From Candidatus Bathyarchaeota archaeon (GTDB taxonomy: Archaea > Thermoproteota > Bathyarchaeia > TCS64), in NCBI GenBank assembly GCA_016783455.1, contig JADHWN010000002.1, forward strand, positions 51,115 to 115,114: a stretch of DNA of 64,000 bases, in the 5' to 3' direction. This document shows, in pieces, positions 55,915-64,000 of the stretch (its first letter is position 1; each line of letters begins with the position of its first letter). The notes beneath the pieces were generated by a model. That model worked only from the letters and a program-made list of their open reading frames with translations. It was not told the origin of the DNA and ran no database searches. A program made the position numbers and the translations under genes.

Positions 55915-56418
55915 ATGAGTGAATGCATGACGATATCGTCTAGGCTGAAACAGTCTTACGCGAAGGTGGACGAGCATGGGCCGACCCTGGAGGGGGGCGC
56001 CTGGCACGGCCCTTCTCTGATGGAGTCCCTTAAGGGGGTCGACGTCGAGCAGGCTGCTGCCCGACCTATTGAGGGGCGGCATACCATCTGGGAGATAGTC
56101 AACCACTGCACCTACTGGATGGAGTCCGTCGACAATGCCCTCCACGGGAAGGTCATGGAGAGCATCCCGGAAACGGAGGACTGGGTGGGCATGGGTGAGA
56201 TAGCGGAGGATTGGAAGAGGGATCTAGGGCGGATGGACGAGATTTACGGGAAGCTCCAGACCACGATCGCGGGATTCGACGCGGGGAACCTCGATGCGAT
56301 GGTGGGAGCCCAGTTCGGGGAGAATTTCTTCCAGTTTACCAACAGGAAGATGCTCCACGGGGTCGCGGATCACAATATCTACCATGCCGGCCAGGTCTCC
56401 ATCCTGAAGAGGAAGTAG
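55915..56418 (+). CDS. DinB-like four-helix protein
   Basis: GRHTIWEIVNHCTYWMESVDNAL...HGVADHNIYHAGQVSILKR. Confidence 0.8.
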   Translation: MSECMTISSRLKQSYAKVDEHGPTLEGGAWHGPSLMESLKGVDVEQAAARPIEGRHTIWEIVNHCTYWMESVDNALHGKVMESIPETEDWVGMGEIAEDWKRDLGRMDEIYGKLQTTIAGFDAGNLDAMVGAQFGENFFQFTNRKMLHGVADHNIYHAGQVSILKRK

Positions 56419-56447
56419 CCACGGCAATATCATGAAGGACGATATCC

Positions 56448-56960
56448 ATGAAGAGCAACCTGATCGAGATCAAGGCCAGGGTCAGCTCCCTTGATCCGAT
56501 ACGTGAGAAGATCCTGTCATGGGGGACCAGGCTTCAGGGGACGTACCTGCAGACTGACACCTACTTCAACACGGTCTCTGACAGGCTGAAGATGAGGGAG
56601 GTGGACGGGGAGCCCACGGCGATGCTCATCTACTACGACAGGGAGGACATCCCGGACCCGAAGCGGAGCGACATCCTCATCGTCGAGACGGGGGAGCCCG
56701 AGACACTGAAGGCCATCCTGGGGCGCTCCATCGGCGTGAAGGTCACCGTCGAGAAGACCCGGGAGATCTACCAGCACCAGGGGACCCAGGTGCACCTCGA
56801 CGAGGTGGAGGACCTGGGCACGTTCATCGAGTTCGAGAGGCCGGTCACTGACCTGCCCGAGGACAGAAGGGTCCTTGAGGACCTGATGGAGGAGCTGAAC
56901 ATCAAGGCAGAGGACCTGGTCACAGTCTCCTACAGCGATCTGAAGCTTGAGAAGGCGTAG
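56448..56960 (+). CDS. CYTH-domain (class IV adenylate cyclase-like) protein
   Basis: NLIEIKARVSSLDPIREKI...QTDTYFN...RLKMREVDG...QVHLDEVEDLGTFIEFE. Confidence 0.9.
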   Translation: MKSNLIEIKARVSSLDPIREKILSWGTRLQGTYLQTDTYFNTVSDRLKMREVDGEPTAMLIYYDREDIPDPKRSDILIVETGEPETLKAILGRSIGVKVTVEKTREIYQHQGTQVHLDEVEDLGTFIEFERPVTDLPEDRRVLEDLMEELNIKAEDLVTVSYSDLKLEKA

Positions 56961-56961
56961 C

Positions 56962-57195
56962 TCAGGAGGTCACGACCATGGTCAGCGTGGACCTCACACC
57001 GGGGAGGCTCCGAATAGTCTTGCTCACGATGTTCTTCAGCTCGACCATCGACTCGGCCTCCAGCCTGGCGATGATGCTGTACACACCGGAGACGGCGTAG
57101 GCGTCTCTCACGTTCCCCGTGTTGCGCAGGACCTGCAGGACCTCCTCCTGGCTGTCGATCTCCGTCGTAATGAGCACGAAGGCGCTCCCCATCAT
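56962..57195 (-). CDS. Stand-alone Lrp/AsnC ligand-binding (RAM) domain protein
   Basis: SAFVLITTEIDSQEEVLQVLRNTGNVRDAYAVSGVYSIIARLEAESMVELKNIVSKTIRSLPGVRSTLTMVV; no HTH. Confidence 0.85.
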   Translation of the reverse strand: MMGSAFVLITTEIDSQEEVLQVLRNTGNVRDAYAVSGVYSIIARLEAESMVELKNIVSKTIRSLPGVRSTLTMVVTS

Positions 57196-57314
57196 CGTTC
57201 CCTCCGCGCGTCGCTGGACCACCCATAGTCCATGCTCGCTTCATTACCAAACAGGCTGGAGACTAGGCCAGGATGCAATCCTGAGAACTCGAATATTCCG
57301 TTTCTTCTATCCAT
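57192..57314 (-). CDS. 40-aa ORF between TPP riboswitch and RAM-domain gene
   Basis: Manual translation MDRRNGIFEFSGLHPGLVSSLFGNEASMDYGWSSDARRER; TGA overlaps RAM-domain ATG (ATGA). Confidence 0.4.
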   Translation of the reverse strand: MDRRNGIFEFSGLHPGLVSSLFGNEASMDYGWSSDARRER

Positions 57315-57317
57315 TCA

Positions 57318-57404
57318 TGTTTCCTCCGCCGGCATTATCCGGATCAGGTTCAAAGGGTCGACGACATCCGTCCTCTCAGCCGAGCCTACGCCCAGCTCCC
57401 CTTT
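57318..57404 (-). promoter_or_regulatory. TPP (thi-box) riboswitch
   Basis: Minus strand GGGGAGCTGGGCGTAGGCTCGGCTGAGAGGACGG...GACCCTTTGAACCTGATCCGGATAATGCCGGCGGAGGAAAC contains the conserved GCTGAGA and GAACCTGATCYGGATAATRCCRGCG cores. Confidence 0.9.
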
Positions 57405-57448
57405 CGATTCAACCCCCCCCAAGAGGCTAATAAGCTTAACCCCGCGGA

Positions 57449-57474
57449 GGGTGGACCGAAAAAGTAGTCCACCC
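57449..57474. repeat. 8-bp perfect inverted repeat GGGTGGAC...GTCCACCC
   Basis: Direct reading. Confidence 0.8.
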
Positions 57475-57650
57475 ATTATTTATAGACACATGTCGATACC
57501 ACATCGGCGGACATTTAAAAGGGATAGAACCTTCATGTTTATCCTCAAGCGGTCCGCCATCTTCTCCATAATATATTCAGACTCAGAAACTACACGCGAA
57601 TGTGCGCGCGTTGTTTAAAATAGCGAGATTATCTGATAAGGTGAAGAATT

Positions 57651-57965
57651 ATGAGTGAAGAACCAGACGATAATGATGCGGAACTGATTATCATAGACGC
57701 GATGCCAATTTGGAAAGACGGACGTATCTTGAAGGAAGTGAAAGAGATTATCGAATATATCGACACATACATGAAGCCATCTTCACTTGATGATCAGGAA
57801 AATCCTGAAGAGATGTGGATGATACTACGTGCACATTTAATGCACATGTATTTAGCGACTCAAGAGGAGCGTGCGGAAGCTTTTGAGGAGGCATTATCCA
57901 GTAAGGTCGATTATGGGCTCTGGATGGTAAAGAGGATGCAGGAGAAATTTCCTGAGTATTGGTAG
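57651..57965 (+). CDS. Hypothetical acidic 104-aa protein in AT-rich patch
   Basis: ORF with preceding GGTG (aaggtgaagaattATG). Confidence 0.55.
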   Translation: MSEEPDDNDAELIIIDAMPIWKDGRILKEVKEIIEYIDTYMKPSSLDDQENPEEMWMILRAHLMHMYLATQEERAEAFEEALSSKVDYGLWMVKRMQEKFPEYW

Positions 57966-58374
57966 CGTTGTACCGCTCTAAAAATATCGTGAGCATTTAT
58001 AATTAATGCAAAATGTTTTGATGAGGGTTGCACTCGCGCAAACCACCATTTAAACCAAAGCTCATATTTTTATCAAGTAGACTGGCTGCGCGCGCATCGG
58101 CTCACGAAAACCAAGCCATACAACGGAAGAAACCCGAAAAACGCTCCAACCCGATCCCATTCCAAGGGTACAAGCGTGAGGGGGGAGGGGGGGGTCATAC
58201 CGTCAAAGCGTGAAAAGCAAGCCAAACATCGAAAGCAACCGCAAAAACGTCCAATCACCACCCCGTTCACACTAAAGGGAGTACCCATGCAGACCCAGAA
58301 ACCGCTATCCTAAGCCAGCCGCATATGCCGTTAAAAGAGAACAAGGGTCCGAAGACCCCAACAAAGATAGGAGG

Positions 58375-60030
58375 CTACTCGTCGTCCATGTCGGGCATGC
58401 CGCCCGGACCACCCGGACCGCCCATCCCCCCGGACGAGGTCGCAGCCAAGACATCATCGATCCTCAGGATCATCGACGCCACCTCCACCGCCGACTTCAC
58501 GGCCTGCAGCTTCACAGCCATCGGCTCCACAACCCCTGCCTCCAGCATGTCCACGACGCCGCCGTCGAAGACATTAACACCGGACGACCAGCCCCCCTCC
58601 CCCTCATGAGCCGCCTTAAGCGCCACAAGGGTATCAAGGACATCAAGCCCAGCATTATCAGCCAGAGTACGAGGCACCACCTCCAAAGCGTCAGCGAAGG
58701 CCTCGATGGCCAGCTGCTCCCGACCCCCCACGCCAGCCGCGTAGGACCTCACAGCCCGGGACAGCTCCATCTCGATAGACCCGCCCCCAGTCACCATCTT
58801 AGAAAGCCCCACGACATCGCTGATCACATACAGCGCGTCATTAAGCGCCCTCTCGGCCTCATCCAGCATCCGACCCAACCCGGCCCGCACGAAGATCGCA
58901 ACAGCCTTAGGATCAGTGCAGCCCTCGACGAAGATCATTCTATCGTCGCCCACACGCCTCTCCTCCACAACGCTGCATGAGCCCAGGTCAGCCGCTTTCA
59001 GGTCACCCAAGTTACTCACAGACCGGGCACCCGTCGCCTTCGCCAGCTTCTCCATATCCGACTTCTTCACCCTAAGAGCGCAGAGGACACCCTCCTTCGC
59101 CAGGTAATGCTGAGCCACGTCATCGATCCCCTTCTGAGCAAACACGACATTCGCCCCGGAACCCACGACCTGATCCACCAGCTTCCTCAGCATATCCGCC
59201 TCCGAGTCAAGGAACGCCTGGATAGCATCAGGGCTACGGATCCTGATCTCAGCGTCGAACTCCGTCTTCTCAACCTCCAGGGCGACGTCGATGAGCGCGA
59301 TCCGCGCATCCTCAACCCTCCTCGGCATCCCGGCGTGAACGATCTCCTTATCGATGATCAGACCACGGATCAGCTCTGTCTCGTCGAGCCCCTTACCCTC
59401 CTTCTTAACGATCTGGACATTATCCACGTCCGCCAGCGTCTCACCGTCCCGCTCCTCCCGCACAAGCAGGATCGCGTCGATGACGATGCCCGAGAGATGA
59501 TCCCTGGCGCTGGAGACCGCCTTACTCCTCATCGAGGTGTTCGCCAGCTTCATCAGAGTCTCCCTGTCATCCAGGTCGACCTCCAGAGCCAGCCTCTCCA
59601 ATGCCTCAAGGGCGACCTCAGAGGCCTTCTGATAGCCGCCGATGATAATCGACGGATGAACATTCTCATCCATCAGTTCGCCCGCCTTCTTCAGGATCTC
59701 ACCGGCGAGGATGACCGACGTAGTCGTCCCATCCCCCACCTCGTCGTCCTGGGTCTTAGCGACCTCGATCATCATCTTCGCCGCGGGATGCTGGACATCG
59801 ATCTCATCCAGCACAGTGGCGCCGTCGTTTGTGATCGTGATATCCCCGAGGCCGTCAATGAGCATCTTATCCATGCCCCTGGGCCCCAGGGTCGTCTTTA
59901 GAATCTCCGAGATGACCTGGGCGGCCATCATGTTCGCCTTCCTGGCGTCTCGGCCGCGACTCCTCTCCGTCCCCTCCTTAAGGATGATAACGGGCTGTCC
60001 TGTCAAGTATGCCATGCAATCTGCCTCCAA
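58375..60030 (-). CDS. Thermosome subunit (group II chaperonin)
   Basis: [69 protein letters not shown]-terminal [18 protein letters not shown]. Confidence 0.97.
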   Translation of the reverse strand: MEADCMAYLTGQPVIILKEGTERSRGRDARKANMMAAQVISEILKTTLGPRGMDKMLIDGLGDITITNDGATVLDEIDVQHPAAKMMIEVAKTQDDEVGDGTTTSVILAGEILKKAGELMDENVHPSIIIGGYQKASEVALEALERLALEVDLDDRETLMKLANTSMRSKAVSSARDHLSGIVIDAILLVREERDGETLADVDNVQIVKKEGKGLDETELIRGLIIDKEIVHAGMPRRVEDARIALIDVALEVEKTEFDAEIRIRSPDAIQAFLDSEADMLRKLVDQVVGSGANVVFAQKGIDDVAQHYLAKEGVLCALRVKKSDMEKLAKATGARSVSNLGDLKAADLGSCSVVEERRVGDDRMIFVEGCTDPKAVAIFVRAGLGRMLDEAERALNDALYVISDVVGLSKMVTGGGSIEMELSRAVRSYAAGVGGREQLAIEAFADALEVVPRTLADNAGLDVLDTLVALKAAHEGEGGWSSGVNVFDGGVVDMLEAGVVEPMAVKLQAVKSAVEVASMILRIDDVLAATSSGGMGGPGGPGGMPDMDDE

Positions 60031-60122
60031 ATCCGAATATGAACTACATCACTCAGCTATGATCACAATATAAATGTTATCCAGGGCGAGAGTCCTTGAA
60101 TAAAGAGAAATTGTCTGGCTTT

Positions 60123-61313
60123 TCACCGGAGATATGCCTGCATGAGTCTTATGATGCCACGTGGTGCACGTGTCACGAGCTTGGCCAATGTGCGTCCTAC
60201 GTTCGTTCCATTCGCTATGTTGAGGATGTCATCACTCGATAATATACTGGCCAGAGTGTTCAGGTCTGCATCTTCGAACTTGTCAAGCATCTCAACTATC
60301 TTCCTGCTGTCTGTGATAGGCTTGCCCCATATATCATCGAATCTATGGACGTATCTCTGAAGCTTTTCAGCGGATGCATCTCCTTCCTCGACCGCTTCAG
60401 CTGCAACCTCTCCTGCCATCTTCCCCGCCATGACTGCTAAGTGGATGCCAGCACCAGTCAGCGGGATGAGCTGACCCGCAGCGTCCCCAACGAGCATTAC
60501 GCCGTTATCGACGATCCTATCAATCGTACCCGATGTTGGACACAAGCCCCCATTGACAAGAAGTATCTCAGCGTCTCTGAAGCGAGGATCGGAGTCCACG
60601 AATTTCCTCAAGTAATCGATGGAGGGGCCGTCGTTATACCTCCTGACCCCTACTCCTACGTTAGCTATCTCACTCGACTTCGGGAAGACCCAGGCGTACC
60701 CTCCCGGAGCGATCTTCCTGCCTATATAACACTCATTGATCTCAGGATTTTCTAGTTCCAGTCCTCCTAGTCTAAACTGAGCACATGGTGTGACATCGGG
60801 GAACCATCTGAGGAAGCCTGATCTGATTCTCACAATGGATGCGTGTCCATCGGCCCCGATTACTACTTTCGACTTGACCTCCAATGATCCGTCGTCGTCG
60901 AGGGCTCTGACTCCTACGATCTCATCGCCCTCCCTTATCACATCGGTCACCTTCGTGCTCGTCCTGAGCTCTACGCCAGCCATGACAGCCTTTTCAGCTA
61001 GAGCGCTGTCGAAGGCATCTCTGTTTAGAGTGTATCCCTTCCACCCGGAGCTTGTCAAATCGACGTAGTTCTTATCCGGTGCGTAGACTCTGGCTTTGAG
61101 AATCTCTTGACATACAATGGGGGGCTTCGGCTCGAGTCCGGCATCCTCTATCCCTTTGAGGCTTAACCCCTCAGCGCAGAAGACCGGTAGACCAACCTTC
61201 GGATGCTCCTCGAGAAGAAGTACATGAACCCCGTTTTCTGCAGCGGTCCTGGCCGCCAGGCTTCCGGCAGGTCCAGCTCCAACCACAACTACGTCGGAAC
61301 TGATATGACGCAT
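60123..61313 (-). CDS. Geranylgeranyl reductase-family FAD protein
   Basis: DVVVVGAGPAGSLAARTAAENGVHVLLLEEHPKVGLPVFCAEGLS; GVMLVGDAAGQLIPLTGAGIHLAVMAGKMA. Confidence 0.9.
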   Translation of the reverse strand: MRHISSDVVVVGAGPAGSLAARTAAENGVHVLLLEEHPKVGLPVFCAEGLSLKGIEDAGLEPKPPIVCQEILKARVYAPDKNYVDLTSSGWKGYTLNRDAFDSALAEKAVMAGVELRTSTKVTDVIREGDEIVGVRALDDDGSLEVKSKVVIGADGHASIVRIRSGFLRWFPDVTPCAQFRLGGLELENPEINECYIGRKIAPGGYAWVFPKSSEIANVGVGVRRYNDGPSIDYLRKFVDSDPRFRDAEILLVNGGLCPTSGTIDRIVDNGVMLVGDAAGQLIPLTGAGIHLAVMAGKMAGEVAAEAVEEGDASAEKLQRYVHRFDDIWGKPITDSRKIVEMLDKFEDADLNTLASILSSDDILNIANGTNVGRTLAKLVTRAPRGIIRLMQAYLR

Positions 61314-61353
61314 CCTGCCCCAACATATGACGCCGGGTGCACGCTATATTACC

Positions 61354-61569
61354 CTATCGCTCTAATACCTTTAAGGCCGCTATCTCGATGTCCCTAGCTT
61401 TGACCGTCTTGCGACCAGCATGCTTGGCGTAATCGATGGCCTCACTTGCGACCTTGACACCGATCTCCTCAAGGGCCCTCCCTAGGGCAATGGCGCTCTC
61501 CTCGCTCACCCTCGAGGCACCCGCTCTCTTGATCAGCTTATGCATCGGCGCGACTTTGATTTCAGTCAT
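61354..61569 (-). CDS. Archaeal histone (HMf-like)
   Basis: MTEIKVAPMHKLIKRAGASRVSEESAIALGRALEEIGVKVASEAIDYAKHAGRKTVKARDIEIAALKVL; longer ORF start at 61602 less likely. Confidence 0.9.
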   Translation of the reverse strand: MTEIKVAPMHKLIKRAGASRVSEESAIALGRALEEIGVKVASEAIDYAKHAGRKTVKARDIEIAALKVLER

Positions 61570-61939
61570 GCTAAATCCTTCTAATTCCAGTCTCTTCGCC
61601 AAATATTTAATACTTACGCCTTATTCACCCAAGAAGAATCGCTTACAGCCTCTTTCAAAAGGGGATTTCCTAAAGCGATAATGACCACTGAGAAAACCCC
61701 GGATACACGATGAGAACATCTATAATCCCGATCATATAACCCTCGAAGTAAAATGGATGGATAAATGGACACATTACGATTTAAACGAGTTATTTCTTAC
61801 CGACATCGGTTTTACGAACGAATCTTGACTTCGAGCCCCCTTCACCATGGTGATAAATTTCCCATCTTAGCGGGCCATTAAAAAGTAATATTTAAAACAT
61901 GGAGACGACTCCATATCAGCGCTACAACAGATAGAACAG

Positions 61940-62179
61940 GTGATAAGAATAGGGAAAGTCAGGACAGAGATGATAAAGCGTCTCTCCAACGAATTAGTTG
62001 ATAGGTACGAGAAGAGCTTAACCATTGACTTTGAGCAGAACAAGCAGTTCCTCAAGGAGATAGGACTCGACGTGTCAAAAAAACTAAGGAACAAGATAGC
62101 AGGTTATGTTACGACACTGATGAAGATAGAGCAGACTATCATAGAAGAGGACGAGTTAGAACAGCCTCAGATACTCTAG
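61940..62179 (+). CDS. rps17e: Ribosomal protein S17e
   Basis: IGKVRTEMIKRLSNELVDRYEKSLTIDFEQNKQFLKEIGLDVSKKLRNKIAGYVTTLMK. Confidence 0.9.
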   Translation: MIRIGKVRTEMIKRLSNELVDRYEKSLTIDFEQNKQFLKEIGLDVSKKLRNKIAGYVTTLMKIEQTIIEEDELEQPQIL

Positions 62180-62341
62180 TAGTTCTGAACACTACACCTG
62201 AACGTCATAGAACGTGATTATCTCATTATCGGATATTGGATAACCCGTAATTTCATTAATTCTTCTTTTACGTGTTTTGGGGTGGACGTCGCAATGAAGA
62301 AGAGTATAAGCCTTTTAGAGATATTGGTTCGTCTTCTCTAG

Positions 62342-62905
62342 CTACTTTCGATAGAAGCCAAGTCTCATCAGTTCCTTTTTTAAATTCGATGAGCTTAACC
62401 CCTCGAGTTTTAATTTCTCGGTCATGGAGGATAGACCCTCCACGATCTCCCATGGATAGATTATCCACGATTCGACTTCGGAAGCTGAAAAGTCTGGTCG
62501 GTAAGTGGTCCATGGCTTGACATGAAGAGTTGCGACCCGCACCTCCGATGCCCCTCGTTCGAGTACATGATTCCTGGCCACCCTCAGAGAGTCTCCTGTG
62601 TCTGAGACGTCATCTACAACAAGAATTGACTTGTTCGGAACATCTGCGTTGAGCGGGAACACAATCTCTGGAGTGCTGCTACTTTCATTGATATCCCTAT
62701 AGTATTCTATCTGGAGGCTTGCCAGCCTCTTAATACTCAGTTGATCGCAGAGGATCCGGGCTGGGTCGAATCCACCCCTGCTCACTGCGACTATCACATC
62801 GGGCACGTACCCGCTTTCCCGTATCTGTCTGGCTACTTCCTCCGTCAACGACTGGACATCGTCCCAGCTAAGATGTAGCAGCTGAAGTCCTTTTTCACCC
62901 TCCAA
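62342..62905 (-). CDS. Purine-type phosphoribosyltransferase
   Basis: VPDVIVAVSRGGFDPARILCDQL; KSILVVDDVSDTGDSLRVA (PRPP motif). Confidence 0.85.
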   Translation of the reverse strand: MEGEKGLQLLHLSWDDVQSLTEEVARQIRESGYVPDVIVAVSRGGFDPARILCDQLSIKRLASLQIEYYRDINESSSTPEIVFPLNADVPNKSILVVDDVSDTGDSLRVARNHVLERGASEVRVATLHVKPWTTYRPDFSASEVESWIIYPWEIVEGLSSMTEKLKLEGLSSSNLKKELMRLGFYRK

Positions 62906-63161
62906 TGTTTGACGCCTCTCACGTTCTATTTTGGTCGTTCTTCTTTACGTTTATTATATGCGTGATTGGAGCGGATGTATAATACATTTTTTGAAATTAC
63001 CTCATTGTAGCGTACGGGGGTTAAATTTTATCCCCAAATCCAAACCCACACACATGCGCGCAGCGCATAGGCTGTCCGTGTCCCGAGCGCACGTTGAAAA
63101 AATATTATATTACATTGGAATACTGAATATCTCAAACAAAGGATAAGAGTCGTTTAATCTT

Positions 63162-63977
63162 ATGTCGGTTGTCGAGGACTTTGCAGGCTCCACTGCTGCC
63201 TGGCTGAGCCAGAATGCTGGCAACATCATCTACTCAGCTTTGGCCACTATAGTGCTTTTTGTCTTCTATAGATTTTCGAAACGACAGATCGACAAGTTAG
63301 AGAAGCAGAGTCTTCTGGATAAAACTGCGTCCTTCATCCTCAAGAGGGTGTTCCAGTGGGGTTCATTCCTCGTTCTCGTAGCCTTTGTCATCGCCCAGTT
63401 CGGTATACAGATCGATCTGATCGCTGGCCTCCTGGTCCTCGCAGGAGGCACGGTAATAGGTTTCGCGGCCATGAACACCCTGGGGAACGCCATCGCAGGC
63501 CTCATAATTATGACAAGCCGGCCATTCAAAATCGGCGACCGCGTCTTCTTCGACAGCAAGTTCGCGGATATTGACGAGATTAATCTTATCTACACCAGGA
63601 TGGTGACCCCAGACAATGTAGTCATCTCCGTACCCAACCAGAAGCTGCTGCAAACGGAGGTCGAGAACTACGGGAAGGACAATGTTGTGAGGAGACGCTT
63701 CTCGATAACTGCGGGGTACGAGGAGGATCCGGAGAGGGTGAGGCAGGCTCTGCTGGAGGCTCCCGGGGCGGTGGATGGTGTCTTAAGCTCCCCAGAGCCC
63801 TATGTCTGGATGACGGACTTCCAGAACTTCGCTATGGAGTATACTCTGTTCATCTATATCGACAACCCGCAAAAAATTCAGATGATTGACGCTTCAGTGC
63901 GCGAGGCCATCTTCGAGTCTTGTCGACTAAACGGGATCGATATAAGTACGCCCACTTTGATCAGGTCCGTTGAATGA
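63162..63977 (+). CDS. MscS-family mechanosensitive channel
   Basis: VIGFAAMNTLGNAIAGLIIMTSRPFKIGDRVFFDSKFADIDEINLIYTRMVTPDNVVISVPNQKLLQTEVENYG. Confidence 0.9.
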   Translation: MSVVEDFAGSTAAWLSQNAGNIIYSALATIVLFVFYRFSKRQIDKLEKQSLLDKTASFILKRVFQWGSFLVLVAFVIAQFGIQIDLIAGLLVLAGGTVIGFAAMNTLGNAIAGLIIMTSRPFKIGDRVFFDSKFADIDEINLIYTRMVTPDNVVISVPNQKLLQTEVENYGKDNVVRRRFSITAGYEEDPERVRQALLEAPGAVDGVLSSPEPYVWMTDFQNFAMEYTLFIYIDNPQKIQMIDASVREAIFESCRLNGIDISTPTLIRSVE

Positions 63978-64000
63978 AAGTGCGTGCGGGGACACGGCGA

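Noticed and set aside
58170-58200. G-rich run GAGGGGGGAGGGGGGGGTC as a regulatory element
   Set aside because: Isolated low-complexity tract with no symmetry or linked gene evidence
63007-63040. GGGG-ttaaatttta-CCCC hairpin before the MscS region as an ncRNA
   Set aside because: Only a 4-bp G/C stem around AT-rich loop; insufficient support
1-64000. CRISPR array / cas genes
   Set aside because: No regularly spaced direct repeats and no Cas-like motifs seen

Overview
Archaeal genomic window: thermosome, archaeal histone, ribosomal protein S17e, geranylgeranyl reductase and LplA/LplB are all present. The lineage looks Bathyarchaeia-like, but that is inference. About 1-22.7 kb is the integrase-proximal part of a head-tail (siphovirus-like, HK97-type) provirus. 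Its leftward structural module contains a LamG virion protein, very short tape measure, tail chaperone with a -1 frameshift site, tail tube, beta-helix spike, HK97-type capsid protein, protease/scaffold fusion and portal. Further right are regulators, a P-loop ATPase, a ParB-like protein and a tyrosine integrase. An AT-rich cargo block at 11.5-15.3 kb encodes an 856-aa PD-(D/E)XK-like plus helical-repeat protein, an overlapping 171-aa partner and a second PD-(D/E)XK-like protein; this is a candidate undescribed defence module. A second AT-rich block at 22.8-26.4 kb carries a potential three-way-junction RNA element just upstream of a DUF3800 gene. From 27.4 to 64 kb is host chromosome: peptide/amino-acid/nitrile catabolism, a reductive-dehalogenase-like protein, TldD/TldE, a lipoate synthesis/ligation cluster, tRNA-Ala(CGC), and a TPP riboswitch upstream of an unexpected small ORF plus RAM-domain gene. 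All calls come from reading the sequence and supplied translations; no database search was run.
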